Assembly: GCF_021739025.1 (NCBI RefSeq)
Contig: NZ_JAKKOT010000008.1
Coordinates: 1 to 64,000, forward strand
Direction of reading: 5' to 3'
Source of the DNA: Gordonia liuliyuniae
GTDB taxonomy: Bacteria; Actinomycetota; Actinomycetes; Mycobacteriales; Mycobacteriaceae
DNA: 64,000 bases
In this document: positions 1 through 8,032 of the stretch, piece after piece
Position numbering within the stretch: position 1 is the first letter of the stretch
How the letters are laid out: every line of letters begins with the position of its first letter
Notes under the pieces: model-generated
The model's database searches: none
What the model saw: only the letters and a program-made list of their open reading frames with translations
Told to the model about the DNA's origin: nothing
Program-made: the position numbers and the translations under genes

Positions 1-61
1 GCCCTCCAGCGCCGATGGTACTGCACCCTAACCAGTGTGGGAGAGTAGGACACCGCCGAAC
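1..61 (+). rRNA. rrf: 5S ribosomal RNA, 3' end (partial)
   Basis: The first 61 bases match the 3' third of an actinobacterial 5S rRNA. They include the GCGCCGATGGTACTGC stretch, the GTGGGAGAGTAGGACACC segment and the terminal CCGCCGAAC. The 5' part, and presumably the 16S and 23S genes, lie upstream of the window. A short open frame over these bases is not a gene. Confidence 0.9.
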
Positions 62-70
62 TAAACCCGA

Positions 71-107
71 GTTAGAGCCCCCAACACCACGTGTTGGGGG
101 CTCTAAC
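71..107 (+). terminator. Intrinsic terminator after the rRNA operon
   Basis: A perfect 17-bp stem starting GTTAGAGCCC, with loop CAC, begins 9 bases after the 5S end. It has no long T tract, as is usual in this group. It should end the rRNA transcript. Confidence 0.75.
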
Positions 108-172
108 CCTATCTCGGCGCTTACCTCCACCTCGGCGCTACCTCTATCCATATGCCTGGAGGCGGTGGCACG

Positions 173-204
173 ACGAGAGGCCCGCCTTCCGGCGGGCCTC
201 TCGT
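173..204. terminator. Terminator hairpin between the rRNA operon and ipdC
   Basis: A perfect 14-bp stem (ACGAGAGGCCCGCC) with loop TTCC, followed by GTTTGTG. It lies 21 bases beyond the end of the leftward ipdC gene and most likely ends the echA20-ipdABC transcript. Between the two hairpins (108-172) I see nothing recognisable. Confidence 0.7.
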
Positions 205-225
205 GTTTGTGAGTGTCGACGCGGG

Positions 226-1308
226 TCAGGTGAGAGCTGACAGCGCCGCCAGTCGTTCGTGCGCCTGGGTCATGATCGACTGCATCAGGTCGGCGCACGA
301 CGGTAGATCGTCGATCATGCCGACGACCTGACCCGACGCGAGGACGCCCGCGTCCGTGTTTCCCTCGACGAGGCCGGCCTTCAACAACATCGGCGTATTT
401 CCTGCCATGATGATCTGCTGCCAGGTCCGCTCGCCGGACTTGCGCATCGACACACCGTCGCGGAGCATCGTCGTCCAGCGCATGCCGGTCATCTGCTTGA
501 ACTCGTTGGCGTTGCGGGCTGCGGCGACCAACGCTTTGGCCCGGGACCCGCTCTCAAGTGCATCCACCAGCTGGGTGCGGAGCACACGGTGCGGCATACC
601 GTCGACCTTGGTGGAGACGACCGTGTCGTTCAACGTGCGTTCCAAGTACTCCTGCTTGACGCTGTCCGGAACAGCCGAGTCGGACGTCAGCAGGAAACGC
701 GTGCCCATCGCGACCCCGTCTGCGCCGTAGCCCAGTGCCGCGACGAGACCGCGCCCGTCGAAGAACCCACCCGCCGCGATGACCGGTATCGACGTGTTTC
801 CGGCGCCGCCGAGAGCATCGACGACGGACGGCAGCAGAAGCGTCGTCGCGACCGGCCCCGTGTGGCCGCCGCCTTCGCCACCCTGCACGATGACCGCGTC
901 GGCGCCCCACGACGCGACCTTGACCGCGTGCTTGGCTGCGCCGATCGATGGCACCACGACGAGACCGTGGTCCTTGAGCTTGGCGATGAGCTCCTGTTTC
1001 GGAGCGAGAGCGAACGACGCGACCTTGACGCCTTCACGAATCAACAGGTCTACTCGCTCTGCGGCGTCGGTGGCGTCTGCACGGAGATTGACCCCGAACG
1101 GCCTGTCGGTCAACGACTTCGTCTTCTTGATCGCGAACTCGAGCTCGTCGTAGGTCATCGTCGCCGACGCGAGGATTCCGAGCCCGCCGGCGTTCGCGGT
1201 CGCCGCGGTCAGCGACGGCCCCGACACCCAGCCCATACCGGTCTGCACGATCGGGTACTGGACGCCGACCATCTCGGTGAAGCGGGTGCTCAAGGTCGGA
1301 GCGGTCAC
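226..1308 (-). CDS. ipdC: IpdC-like flavin oxidoreductase (sterol ring C/D degradation)
   Basis: A 360-residue TIM-barrel protein of the nitronate monooxygenase (2-nitropropane dioxygenase) family. The N-terminal PIVQTGMGWVSGP and the glycine-rich VQGGEGGGHTG and AAGGFFDGRG segments are the FMN-binding signatures. In M. tuberculosis the equivalent, Rv3553 (IpdC), introduces a double bond into the bicyclic CoA thioester left after steroid rings A/B are removed, preparing it for EchA20. The GTG start overlaps the ipdB stop (GTGA) and follows a GAGGTGA ribosome site. It is the last gene of echA20-ipdA-ipdB-ipdC, so KstR2 control is expected from the shared promoter. The assignment rests on family and operon position. 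Confidence 0.9.
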   Translation of the reverse strand: MTAPTLSTRFTEMVGVQYPIVQTGMGWVSGPSLTAATANAGGLGILASATMTYDELEFAIKKTKSLTDRPFGVNLRADATDAAERVDLLIREGVKVASFALAPKQELIAKLKDHGLVVVPSIGAAKHAVKVASWGADAVIVQGGEGGGHTGPVATTLLLPSVVDALGGAGNTSIPVIAAGGFFDGRGLVAALGYGADGVAMGTRFLLTSDSAVPDSVKQEYLERTLNDTVVSTKVDGMPHRVLRTQLVDALESGSRAKALVAAARNANEFKQMTGMRWTTMLRDGVSMRKSGERTWQQIIMAGNTPMLLKAGLVEGNTDAGVLASGQVVGMIDDLPSCADLMQSIMTQAHERLAALSALT

Positions 1309-2060
1309 GACTTCACCTCGCGGTCACGGGCGCATTTCGGATCGATGACCTCGCGGATGATCTGGAGTTGCTCGGTGGTGGGCTCTGCGGTGACCGGCGC
1401 GGAGTCCAGTTCCGCGACGGGGAAGCTCGTGTTCTCGGTGACTTCGTCGGCCGTGACGCCGGGGTGCAGCGAGAGGGCGCGCATCGTGTGCTCGGGGCCG
1501 CCGAAGTCGAAGACTCCGAGGTTGGTGACCACGCGGTGGATGTTCAGCGAATCGAATGCAGGGTTGGCGCTGTCGACCTTATCGAAACCGACCCCGCACA
1601 CGATGTCGACGGCGTCGACGAACACGCGCTTCGAGTGACGAGCGACCCAGTAGCTGGTCGGATGACCGAGCGTGTTGCCCGGTGCTCCGCGTAGGCCGAA
1701 CATCTGTCGGGTCGGCTTCTGGAGCGGGCCGAACGCCGACAGGTTCTGATTGCCGAAACGGTCGATCTGGTTGGCCCCCATGACGACGTGGCGGCGTCCG
1801 CCGCCGATGACGTCGAAGACCTTCCGGAACGGCATCCAACCCTCCGCCGGTCCCGTCTTCCCGACCGCGGGGGTGTCCGCGAGGATGACGGCTTCACCGT
1901 CGGTGATGAGAAGATCGGGTTCGGTCGTCAACCGGGCCAGACGCGCACCGATCAACGGAGTCGTGGCCATCGGTGACGCCATGATCTCACCGGCACCGGT
2001 GAAGATGTCGGCGCACGAGGTGACGCAGTACTCGGCGCGGGTGATGTCGGTGATGCTCAC
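1305..2060 (-). CDS. ipdB: IpdB, beta subunit of the ring-C-opening CoA-transferase-like hydrolase
   Basis: A 251-residue class I CoA-transferase fold, close in length to M. tuberculosis IpdB (Rv3552). With IpdA it forms the enzyme that hydrolytically opens ring C of COCHEA-CoA, a step of cholesterol catabolism. It is a C-C hydrolase despite its CoA-transferase ancestry. The chosen GTG start (SITDITRAEYCVTS follows) overlaps the ipdA stop by 4 bases as GTGA. The frame remains open further upstream, but that part lies antisense to nothing useful and in the ipdA coding region, so the short form is preferred. The four-base overlaps on both sides indicate translational coupling of the operon. Confidence 0.93.
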   Translation of the reverse strand: MSITDITRAEYCVTSCADIFTGAGEIMASPMATTPLIGARLARLTTEPDLLITDGEAVILADTPAVGKTGPAEGWMPFRKVFDVIGGGRRHVVMGANQIDRFGNQNLSAFGPLQKPTRQMFGLRGAPGNTLGHPTSYWVARHSKRVFVDAVDIVCGVGFDKVDSANPAFDSLNIHRVVTNLGVFDFGGPEHTMRALSLHPGVTADEVTENTSFPVAELDSAPVTAEPTTEQLQIIREVIDPKCARDREVKS

Positions 2061-2950
2061 TTGTTCTCCTCTTGCTCGGCGTGCCAGCGGCTCACTTCGT
2101 TCTGGTACGTCGCCTCGTCGACGTCGAGGAAGCGCTTGCGGAACGCCGTCCACGGCTCGTCGTCGGCGGCGGACTCGGCGTAGAAGCGCTGGAACGACTC
2201 GTCCCGCCCGTACTCTCCGGCGAAGGTGAAGTGGGCGCCGTTCGGGGCATGCACCACGCGGTCGACGTCCATCCGATTCAGCAGCAGACGCTCGTTGGGC
2301 ACCTCGGCGACCAACTCTTCGGTCGAGACGATGCGGTCGGTCTCCAAGTAGCGGCGTTGCGCGGCAGCCATGTACATGTCGTCGAAGTACGGGTCGATTC
2401 CGGTGTAGCCTGCGTTGCCGTGCGCATCGGCGACGTCGAGGTGCACGAACGCGGCGTCCAAAGTCAGCGCGGGCATCGCGACCAACGTCTGAATGCGGCC
2501 GTCCGCGTCCGGGTACGGCGATTCGACGGTCTTGAGTTCGCCCTCCCAGAAGTCGAAGACCGCCGATCCGAGCCCGGCTCGGATCGGCATGAACGGCAGC
2601 CGGGCGGCCGCGGCCTGCAGGCCGCACTTGACCATGCCCTCGTCCATCTCGCGCGATTCGATCGCGCCCGCGGTGCGGGCCTTCGCGAACCACGGGTCGT
2701 AGAACGGTGCCGAATCGAGGGAGACGAAACCGTAGTAGGCGCGGCGGACCTTGTTCGCCGCGCAGAGCAGTCCGAGATCGGCTCCTCCGTACGTGACGAT
2801 CGTGAGATCCTTGACTTCACTGCGTGCGAGCGCCCGGACCAGAGCCATCGGCTTACGCCGAGAACCCCATCCGCCGATGCCGATGGTCATTCCATCGCTG
2901 AGCTCAGCGACGACGTCGTCGAGTGAGCTCGTCTTGTCTCGAAAACCCAT
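2057..2950 (-). CDS. ipdA: IpdA, alpha subunit of the ring-C-opening CoA-transferase-like hydrolase
   Basis: A 297-residue class I CoA-transferase alpha-subunit homologue with the glycine-rich IGIGGWGSRRKP near residues 23-34. An acidic ESREMDEGM segment lies around residues 98-106, close to where the essential glutamate of M. tuberculosis IpdA (Rv3551) is reported. It partners IpdB to hydrolyse the ring-C ketone of the cholesterol-derived CoA thioester. The ATG lies 3 bases after the echA20 stop, whose end (GAACTGAGGA) also serves as the ribosome site. Family and gene order make this a confident call; the catalytic residue match is my inference. Confidence 0.93.
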   Translation of the reverse strand: MGFRDKTSSLDDVVAELSDGMTIGIGGWGSRRKPMALVRALARSEVKDLTIVTYGGADLGLLCAANKVRRAYYGFVSLDSAPFYDPWFAKARTAGAIESREMDEGMVKCGLQAAAARLPFMPIRAGLGSAVFDFWEGELKTVESPYPDADGRIQTLVAMPALTLDAAFVHLDVADAHGNAGYTGIDPYFDDMYMAAAQRRYLETDRIVSTEELVAEVPNERLLLNRMDVDRVVHAPNGAHFTFAGEYGRDESFQRFYAESAADDEPWTAFRKRFLDVDEATYQNEVSRWHAEQEENK

Positions 2951-2953
2951 TCC

Positions 2954-3712
2954 TCAGTTCCCTTTCGGCTTGCCGGTGTCGACGAACGCATCGCGATGCT
3001 CGTCGGCCACGCCGGCCAGATTCAGTTCGTAGGTGTACCGCTGTTCGAGCAGGTAGCTGGTTTTCACATCGACCGGGTCGATGCCGTTGATCGCGGCCTT
3101 CGCGGCCCGGATCACCCGGGTGTCCTTGGCCGCGATCATGTCGGCGACTTCGAGCGCCGCGTCGAGCAGTTCATCGCGGGGGACGGCCCGATACACGGAG
3201 CCGAAGTGGACGAGTTGCTGCGCCGTGACGTTCTGCGCGGTGTAGTACAGCGTGCGCATCATGTGCTGTGGAACCAGACGGGAGAGGTGGGTGGCCGCCC
3301 CGAGCGCTCCGCGGTCGACCTCGGGAAGCCCGAACACCGCGTCGTCGGACGCGACGATCACATCGGCGTTGCCGACGAGACCGATGCCGCCGCCCACACA
3401 GAAGCCGTTGACCGCGACGATCACCGGGACCGCGCAGTCGTAGACGGCGGAGAACGCGGCCGCGCACCCCTTGTTGGCGGCGACGAGAGCGTCGAATCCC
3501 GACGTGGCCTGCATCTCCTTGATGTCGACGCCCGCGTTGAATCCCCGGCCTTCGGCGCGGAGGATCACGACGGTCGTCTCCGGATCGTCGCCGGCAGCGA
3601 GGATCTCGTCCGCCAGTTGGAACCAGGCAGCGCTCGGCAGCGCGTTGACCGGCGGGAAGTCGACGGTGACGGTGACGATGCCTGACTCGGTGCGGTTGGT
3701 GGTGATCGGCAC
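2954..3712 (-). CDS. echA20: EchA20, crotonase-family ring-D hydrolase
   Basis: A 252-residue enoyl-CoA hydratase/isomerase (crotonase) fold. It carries the oxyanion-hole segments EGRGFNAGVDI and NGFCVGGGIGLVGNAD. In M. tuberculosis EchA20 (Rv3550) opens ring D of HIEC-CoA hydrolytically, giving COCHEA-CoA, the substrate of IpdAB, which is encoded just downstream here. The GTG start is preceded by AAGGAGC at good spacing. It is the first gene of the leftward four-gene operon and is divergent from an SDR gene across a KstR2-type operator. The gene is full length with no oddities. Confidence 0.93.
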   Translation of the reverse strand: MPITTNRTESGIVTVTVDFPPVNALPSAAWFQLADEILAAGDDPETTVVILRAEGRGFNAGVDIKEMQATSGFDALVAANKGCAAAFSAVYDCAVPVIVAVNGFCVGGGIGLVGNADVIVASDDAVFGLPEVDRGALGAATHLSRLVPQHMMRTLYYTAQNVTAQQLVHFGSVYRAVPRDELLDAALEVADMIAAKDTRVIRAAKAAINGIDPVDVKTSYLLEQRYTYELNLAGVADEHRDAFVDTGKPKGN

Positions 3713-3737
3713 ACCTGCTCCTTACGTTCCGCAGTAC

Positions 3738-3755
3738 CCAAGCAAATGCTTGCTT
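3738..3755. promoter_or_regulatory. KstR2-type operator between echA20 and the SDR pair
   Basis: Positions 3741-3754 read AGCAAATGCTTGCT, one mismatch from the known KstR2 consensus AnCAAGnnCTTGnT. Two overlapping palindromes share this site: CAAGCA-AA-TGCTTG (3739-3752) and AAGCAA-ATGC-TTGCTT (3740-3755). KstR2 is a TetR-family repressor relieved by the HIP-CoA intermediate. The site is placed to control both divergent operons. Confidence 0.8.
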
Positions 3756-3761
3756 GTCCGG

Positions 3762-3767
3762 TAGACT
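3762..3767 (+). promoter_or_regulatory. -10 element TAGACT, probable leaderless promoter
   Basis: TAGACT ends 7 bases before the ATG at 3775, so transcription should start at or next to the start codon. No ribosome site precedes that ATG, which fits a leaderless mRNA. The KstR2-type operator lies immediately upstream, where it would block polymerase. Confidence 0.55.
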
Positions 3768-3774
3768 AGCACCC

Positions 3775-4563
3775 ATGAGTGAAACATTGCATGTGCCTGC
3801 CGATCTGGGGATCGCCGGCTCGACGATCCTGGTGACCGGAGGCGCTCGAGGTGTCGGAGCGGGAATCTCGGACGTGTTGGAGAGCCTGGGTGCGACGGTC
3901 GTGGTCTGTGCCCGCCGTGAGCCGGACGAGGCGGTCGACGGCCGCAGTTTCTATTCGTGCGACGTCCGTGACTCCGACGCGGTCGCGCAGATGATGGCGC
4001 AGATCGTCGACGAGCACGGCCGGATCGACGGGCTGGTCAACAATGCGGGCGGATCGCCGTTCGCCCTCGCTGCCGAGGCGTCGGATCGCTTCACACAGAA
4101 GATCCTCGAACTGAACCTTCTGGCCCCGATGATCGTCGCGCGCGCGGCGCGTACGGCGATGACCGCGCGCGGCGAGGGCGGCGCGATCGTCAACGTGTCG
4201 AGCGTCAGCGGACACCGGCCGTCGCCGGGAACCGCGGCCTACGGCGCGGCGAAGGCCGGCCTGGACAACCTGACGCGATCGTTGGCCGTCGAATGGGCGC
4301 CGTCCGTCCGGGTCAACTCGGTCGTCTGCGGGCCGGTCCAGACCGAACTGTCTCACCTGCACTACGGCGACGACGCTGGCCTCGACGCCGTCGGTCAGAC
4401 CATCCCGATGGGACGGCTGGCGCTTCCGGCCGATGTGGGACGCGCGGTCGCGTTCCTTCTGTCGCCATTGGCGTCGTACGTCACCGGATCGACCCTCACG
4501 GTCGACGGTGGCGGTGAGAAGCCCGCGTTCCTCGCGGCGGCGAACGCCGCCAACGCGACGTGA
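3775..4563 (+). CDS. Short-chain dehydrogenase/reductase, Rv3549c-like
   Basis: A 262-residue classical SDR with the cofactor motif TGGARGVGAG near residues 22-31, NNAGG, a catalytic serine in NVSSVSG and the Y-x3-K pair in YGAAKAG. It ends with the usual TGSTLTVDGGG. Gene order (divergent from echA20, followed by a second SDR) matches M. tuberculosis Rv3549c, a KstR2-regulon member of unproven substrate in steroid ring degradation. ATG 3775 is chosen because it sits just behind the -10 element and aligns with family N-termini; an in-frame start at 3754 would place the operator inside the gene. Confidence 0.88.
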   Translation: MSETLHVPADLGIAGSTILVTGGARGVGAGISDVLESLGATVVVCARREPDEAVDGRSFYSCDVRDSDAVAQMMAQIVDEHGRIDGLVNNAGGSPFALAAEASDRFTQKILELNLLAPMIVARAARTAMTARGEGGAIVNVSSVSGHRPSPGTAAYGAAKAGLDNLTRSLAVEWAPSVRVNSVVCGPVQTELSHLHYGDDAGLDAVGQTIPMGRLALPADVGRAVAFLLSPLASYVTGSTLTVDGGGEKPAFLAAANAANAT

Positions 4564-4600
4564 CCGAGATCGATGTGACTGGACCTCTGAGAAGAAAGTG

Positions 4601-5503
4601 ATGGAACAAGTGAGCAAGACGAATGAAGGCCGCGTCGTCATCGTGACCGGCGCAGGCCAGGGGATCGGACGCGCGCACGCGTTGGCGTTCGCCGCCGACG
4701 GGGCGAAGGTCGTCGTGAACGACTACGCGGCCGACTCGGCCTCGGCGGTGGTCGACGAGATCGTCGCGGCAGGCGGCGAGGCCGTCGTAGCGGCAGGCGA
4801 CGTCGCCGACTGGGAGACCGGTGCGGCGATCGTGCAGACCGCGGTCGACTCGTTCGGGCGCCTCGACGCGCTCGTCAACAACGCGGGCTTCCTCCGTGAC
4901 CGCATGCTGGTGTCGTTCAGCGAAGAGGAATGGGACTCAGTGGTGCGCGTGCACCTCAAGGGGCATTTCGTGATGCTCCGCCACGCGGCCGCCTACTGGC
5001 GCGGTGAAGCGAAGGCCGGTCGGACTCCGCGTGCGTGCATCGTCAACACCTCGTCGGGTGCGGGAATCTTCGGGTCGGTCGGCCAGGGCAACTATGCGGC
5101 AGCGAAGGCGGCGATCGCCGAACTGACGATTCAGGCCGCCGCCGAACTCGGCGGATACGGGATCGTCGTGAACGCGATCGCGCCCTCGGCCCGGACTCAG
5201 ATGACGATGGGCGCGGGCGATGCGATGGCCGCGCAGATGGCCGCACCCGACGACGGTTCGTTCGACGCGATGGATCCGGCCAACATCTCGCCGCTCGTCG
5301 TATGGCTGGCATCCGCCGAAGCCGGCGATGTCACCGGGCGGCTCTTCGAGGTGGAGGGCGGCACAGTCACGGTGCTCGACGCCTGGCAGCGCGCCGCCAG
5401 CACCGACAAGGGCGCCCGCTGGGAGCCGAGTGAACTCGGCCCGGTGGTGCGCGGGCTCCTCGCCGACTCGCCCGAGCAGGTCAAGGCGTACGGGGCGCGC
5501 TGA
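4601..5503 (+). CDS. Short-chain dehydrogenase, Rv3548c-like
   Basis: A 300-residue SDR with TGAGQGIGRAHA, NNAG and a Y-x3-K in GNYAAAKA. It has an extended C-terminus (about 50 residues after VEGGTV) typical of the hydroxysteroid or multifunctional-enzyme type II-like group. It follows the first SDR by 37 bases and is probably cotranscribed, as Rv3549c-Rv3548c are in M. tuberculosis. An in-frame GTG at 4610 (SKTNEG follows) is a possible alternative start. The substrate is unknown; a hydroxyacyl-CoA or ring-hydroxyl oxidation in steroid breakdown is the likely role. Confidence 0.87.
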   Translation: MEQVSKTNEGRVVIVTGAGQGIGRAHALAFAADGAKVVVNDYAADSASAVVDEIVAAGGEAVVAAGDVADWETGAAIVQTAVDSFGRLDALVNNAGFLRDRMLVSFSEEEWDSVVRVHLKGHFVMLRHAAAYWRGEAKAGRTPRACIVNTSSGAGIFGSVGQGNYAAAKAAIAELTIQAAAELGGYGIVVNAIAPSARTQMTMGAGDAMAAQMAAPDDGSFDAMDPANISPLVVWLASAEAGDVTGRLFEVEGGTVTVLDAWQRAASTDKGARWEPSELGPVVRGLLADSPEQVKAYGAR

Positions 5504-5535
5504 GCCAGGCGTGATGCCCGACTAGGGGCCGAACC

Positions 5536-6198
5536 TCAGGCGGTCGCGCCGGGGGCTCGGACAACCATCGGAACGCCGGGGAAGTACGCGGCGATCTCCG
5601 AGCGTGAACGGCGGAGTGCGGCGACGCCGTATCCGTGCTTCCGGTTCTCGGGCCGGATCCAGATGCGGACGTCCACTTCGCCGCCCGTGAGTTCACCGAA
5701 GACGATGCCGACCTTCTCGTCGTTCTCGACAGCGACCAGCCAGACCGCGTCCTCGTTGTCGACGCGGCCGACTCCCTGGGCGATCTCGTCGCCGATCTCG
5801 CCTGCAGGGGCACCCGAGCCGTCACCTGCGACGCCCTGCTCGGCGGTGCGCTCGGCGAAGATGTCGGCGTCGTCGTCCGCGGAGAAGGGGCGCAGGTCGA
5901 GCGTCTCGCCGGTGCTGGCCGGCCGTTCGGCAAGGGTGAATGTGATGGCCTTGTTGAGGTCGTCGAGTTCGCCCTGGTTCTTGCGGCGTTCGGCCTTGGT
6001 CAATTGATGCAGGGACATGTTGAGGACGGCTTCGGCTCCGAGCTTCGATTTGCCGAGCAGCTCGGCGATCGCGGTGGCGGCGGAGTCGCGGTCGTCGGCA
6101 TCGACGATCGTGTCCAGAACCTCGTGTCGCCGCTCGAGAGCGGTGAGCAGTGCGTCAGTGATGTCACGGCGGGTGGTGGCCTGGTCCAAATCAGTCAT
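5536..6198 (-). CDS. Hypothetical protein: GyrA-tower-like helices joined to a GNAT-like domain
   Basis: A 220-residue protein. Residues about 10-75 (ALERRHEVLDTIVDADDRDS, then LLGKSKLGAEAVLNMSLHQLT and ERRKNQGELDDL) resemble the helical tower of GyrA/ParC, where the phrase 'LL...SEIQAEAILDMRLQRLT' recurs. From about residue 95 the chain looks like an acetyltransferase: LRPFSADDDADIF, then GIVFGELTGGEVDVRIWIRPENRKHGYGVAAL, the last part resembling the acetyl-CoA loop. Similar hybrids occur in actinobacteria without an assigned role. ATG 6198 is chosen over more upstream in-frame codons because those run into the divergent promoter. It is divergent from a KstR-linked fadD; no steroid role is evident. 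Confidence 0.75.
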   Translation of the reverse strand: MTDLDQATTRRDITDALLTALERRHEVLDTIVDADDRDSAATAIAELLGKSKLGAEAVLNMSLHQLTKAERRKNQGELDDLNKAITFTLAERPASTGETLDLRPFSADDDADIFAERTAEQGVAGDGSGAPAGEIGDEIAQGVGRVDNEDAVWLVAVENDEKVGIVFGELTGGEVDVRIWIRPENRKHGYGVAALRRSRSEIAAYFPGVPMVVRAPGATA

Positions 6199-6310
6199 GA
6201 ACCGATCGTGGCACGACTTTCCGGTTACCGGCAGGTCTACCGATCGGTAATCTTCTGCGCCCGTTCCTACCGTGCGCGACAACGGGTTTCACGGAGCCCC
6301 TTCCACAAAT

Positions 6311-6329
6311 CTAGAACACGTTCTAGTGT
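6311..6329. promoter_or_regulatory. KstR operator overlapping the -10 box of fadD
   Basis: CTAGAACACGTTCTAG (6311-6326) is a perfect 16-bp palindrome fitting the KstR consensus TnnAACnnGTTnnA. Its right arm runs into TAGTGT (6324-6329), a likely -10 hexamer whose end lies 6 bases before the fadD ATG at 6336. That gives a leaderless transcript repressed by occlusion. Confidence 0.85.
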
Positions 6330-6335
6330 TGTCGT

Positions 6336-7961
6336 ATGAGTGGAGATGAGACTGTCCTGTCCGCCGAACGACTGCTGCACAACCCAGTGCACCTCGGTGA
6401 TCTGATGGTCGCGGCGCTCAAGCGTCACGCGAACAGCCCGGTGCTGCAGATCGGTGGAACTGAACTGACCGGCCGCGAGATGGCCGATGCCATCACGCGT
6501 TATGTGCAGGCGTGCGAAGGTCTGGGGTCGGGCACCGGGACGGCCGTCGGATTGCTCGCCCTGAATCGTCCCGAAGTGTTGTTCGTCGTCGGTGCCGGCC
6601 AGACCCAGGGGTGGCGCCGGACGGCGTTGCATCCGCTCGGTTCGGCCGACGACCACGCGTACGTCTTGTCCGACGCCGGTGTCAGCACGCTGATCATCGA
6701 CCCGGTTCCGATGTTCGTCGAGCGGGCCGTCACGTTGCTGGAGAAGGTCGACTGCCTCACCCAGGTCCTCACGCTCGGTCCGGTGCCGCCCGAGTTGGCC
6801 GACGTCGGAGTCGACCTGATCGCGGCCGCCGACCGCTGTGCGCCGCGGCCGCTGTCGGCGAAGGTGCTCGACCCCGAGCATGTCGTCTCGATCACGTACA
6901 CCGGCGGCACGACAGGCAAGCCGAAGGGCGTGATCGGCACCGCGCGCGCGATGTCGACGATGACGCAGATCCAGCTCGCCGAGTGGGAATGGCCCGAGCG
7001 TCCCCGCTTTCTCATGTGCACGCCGCTCTCGCACGCGGGCGCGGCGTTCTTCGTGCCGACGCTGATCAAGGGCGGCACCATGCTGGTGCTCGGCAAGTTC
7101 GATCCGGCAGAAGTGCTCGAGACCATCGAACGCGAGAGGATCACCGCGACCATGCTGGTTCCGTCGATGATCTACGCGCTCATGGACCACCCGGACTCAC
7201 GTACGCGTGACCTGTCGTCGCTGGAGACCGTCTACTACGGTGCGTCCGCGATCAACCCGGTCCGGCTCGCCGAGGCGATCGACCGGTTCGGGCCGATCTT
7301 CGCGCAGTACTACGGCCAGTCCGAGTCGCCGATGGTGATCTCCTACCTCCGAAAGGACGAGCACGACGCGGCCAGGCTCGGCAGTTGCGGCAGGCCGTCG
7401 GCGTTCCTGCGGACCAAACTCGCCGGACCGGACGGCGAGCCCGTCGCCCAGGGCGAACCCGGAGAGATCTGCGTGTCCGGGCCGCTCCTGGCCGGTGGCT
7501 ATCTCGGGCTGCCCGAGCAGACCGCCGAGACGTTCGCGGACGGATGGCTGCATACCGGCGACGTCGCGCGGGAGGACGAGGACGGATTCTGGTTCATCGT
7601 CGACCGCACCAAGGACATGATCGTGACCGGTGGGTTCAACGTGTTTCCCCGTGAGGTCGAGGACGTCGTCGCCGAGCATCCGGCCGTCGCTCAGGTCGGT
7701 GTGATCGGGGTGCCCGACGAGAAGTGGGGCGAAGCGGTCACCGCCGTCGTCGTGCTGCGGTCCGACACCGGTGAGTCCGACGACACCAGGGATCGGATCA
7801 TCGAGGAGATCCAAGCGTCGGTCAAGGAGCGCAAGGGCGGCGTACAGTCGCCGAAGCGAGTCGTCTTCGTCGATTCGCTGCCGCTCACGGCTCTCGGTAA
7901 GCCGGACAAGAAAGCTCTGCGCGCTCAGTTCTGGGAGGGTCTCGAGCGCTCAGTGGGGTGA
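6336..7961 (+). CDS. Acyl-CoA synthetase (FadD family), KstR-linked
   Basis: A 541-residue adenylate-forming enzyme of the acyl-CoA/benzoate-CoA ligase type. It has the P-loop [22 protein letters not shown] (A5 motif), GWLHTGDVA (A7), the RTKDMIVTGGFNVFPREVE hinge and a C-terminal lysine in LTALGKPDKKALR. It activates a carboxylic acid as its CoA thioester through an acyl-AMP. The KstR operator directly upstream suggests a sterol side-chain or ring-derived acid as substrate. It is not the FadD17 or FadD19 homologue, both of which are elsewhere in the window; a FadD8-like identity is possible but unproven. It has no ribosome site and is probably leaderless. Confidence 0.88.
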   Translation: MSGDETVLSAERLLHNPVHLGDLMVAALKRHANSPVLQIGGTELTGREMADAITRYVQACEGLGSGTGTAVGLLALNRPEVLFVVGAGQTQGWRRTALHPLGSADDHAYVLSDAGVSTLIIDPVPMFVERAVTLLEKVDCLTQVLTLGPVPPELADVGVDLIAAADRCAPRPLSAKVLDPEHVVSITYTGGTTGKPKGVIGTARAMSTMTQIQLAEWEWPERPRFLMCTPLSHAGAAFFVPTLIKGGTMLVLGKFDPAEVLETIERERITATMLVPSMIYALMDHPDSRTRDLSSLETVYYGASAINPVRLAEAIDRFGPIFAQYYGQSESPMVISYLRKDEHDAARLGSCGRPSAFLRTKLAGPDGEPVAQGEPGEICVSGPLLAGGYLGLPEQTAETFADGWLHTGDVAREDEDGFWFIVDRTKDMIVTGGFNVFPREVEDVVAEHPAVAQVGVIGVPDEKWGEAVTAVVVLRSDTGESDDTRDRIIEEIQASVKERKGGVQSPKRVVFVDSLPLTALGKPDKKALRAQFWEGLERSVG

Positions 7962-7979
7962 TCGCGAGATCACAAGAAG

Positions 7980-8026
7980 AATCGTGTTGCACAACGGTCG
8001 CCTCACGGCCGTTGTGCAACACGATT
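7980..8026. terminator. Bidirectional terminator between fadD and the Ddn-like gene
   Basis: A perfect 18-bp stem, AATCGTGTTGCACAACGG, with an 11-base loop. It lies between convergent genes and can serve both. Confidence 0.75.
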
Positions 8027-8032
8027 CGTCTG

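Noticed and set aside
15-212. Short open frame across the 5S end and terminators
   Set aside because: It covers rRNA and hairpins, has no ribosome site and resembles nothing.
589-1638. 349-codon open frame opposite ipdC
   Set aside because: It is an antisense high-GC shadow rich in Arg/Asp/Val with no family signature; ipdC is clear.
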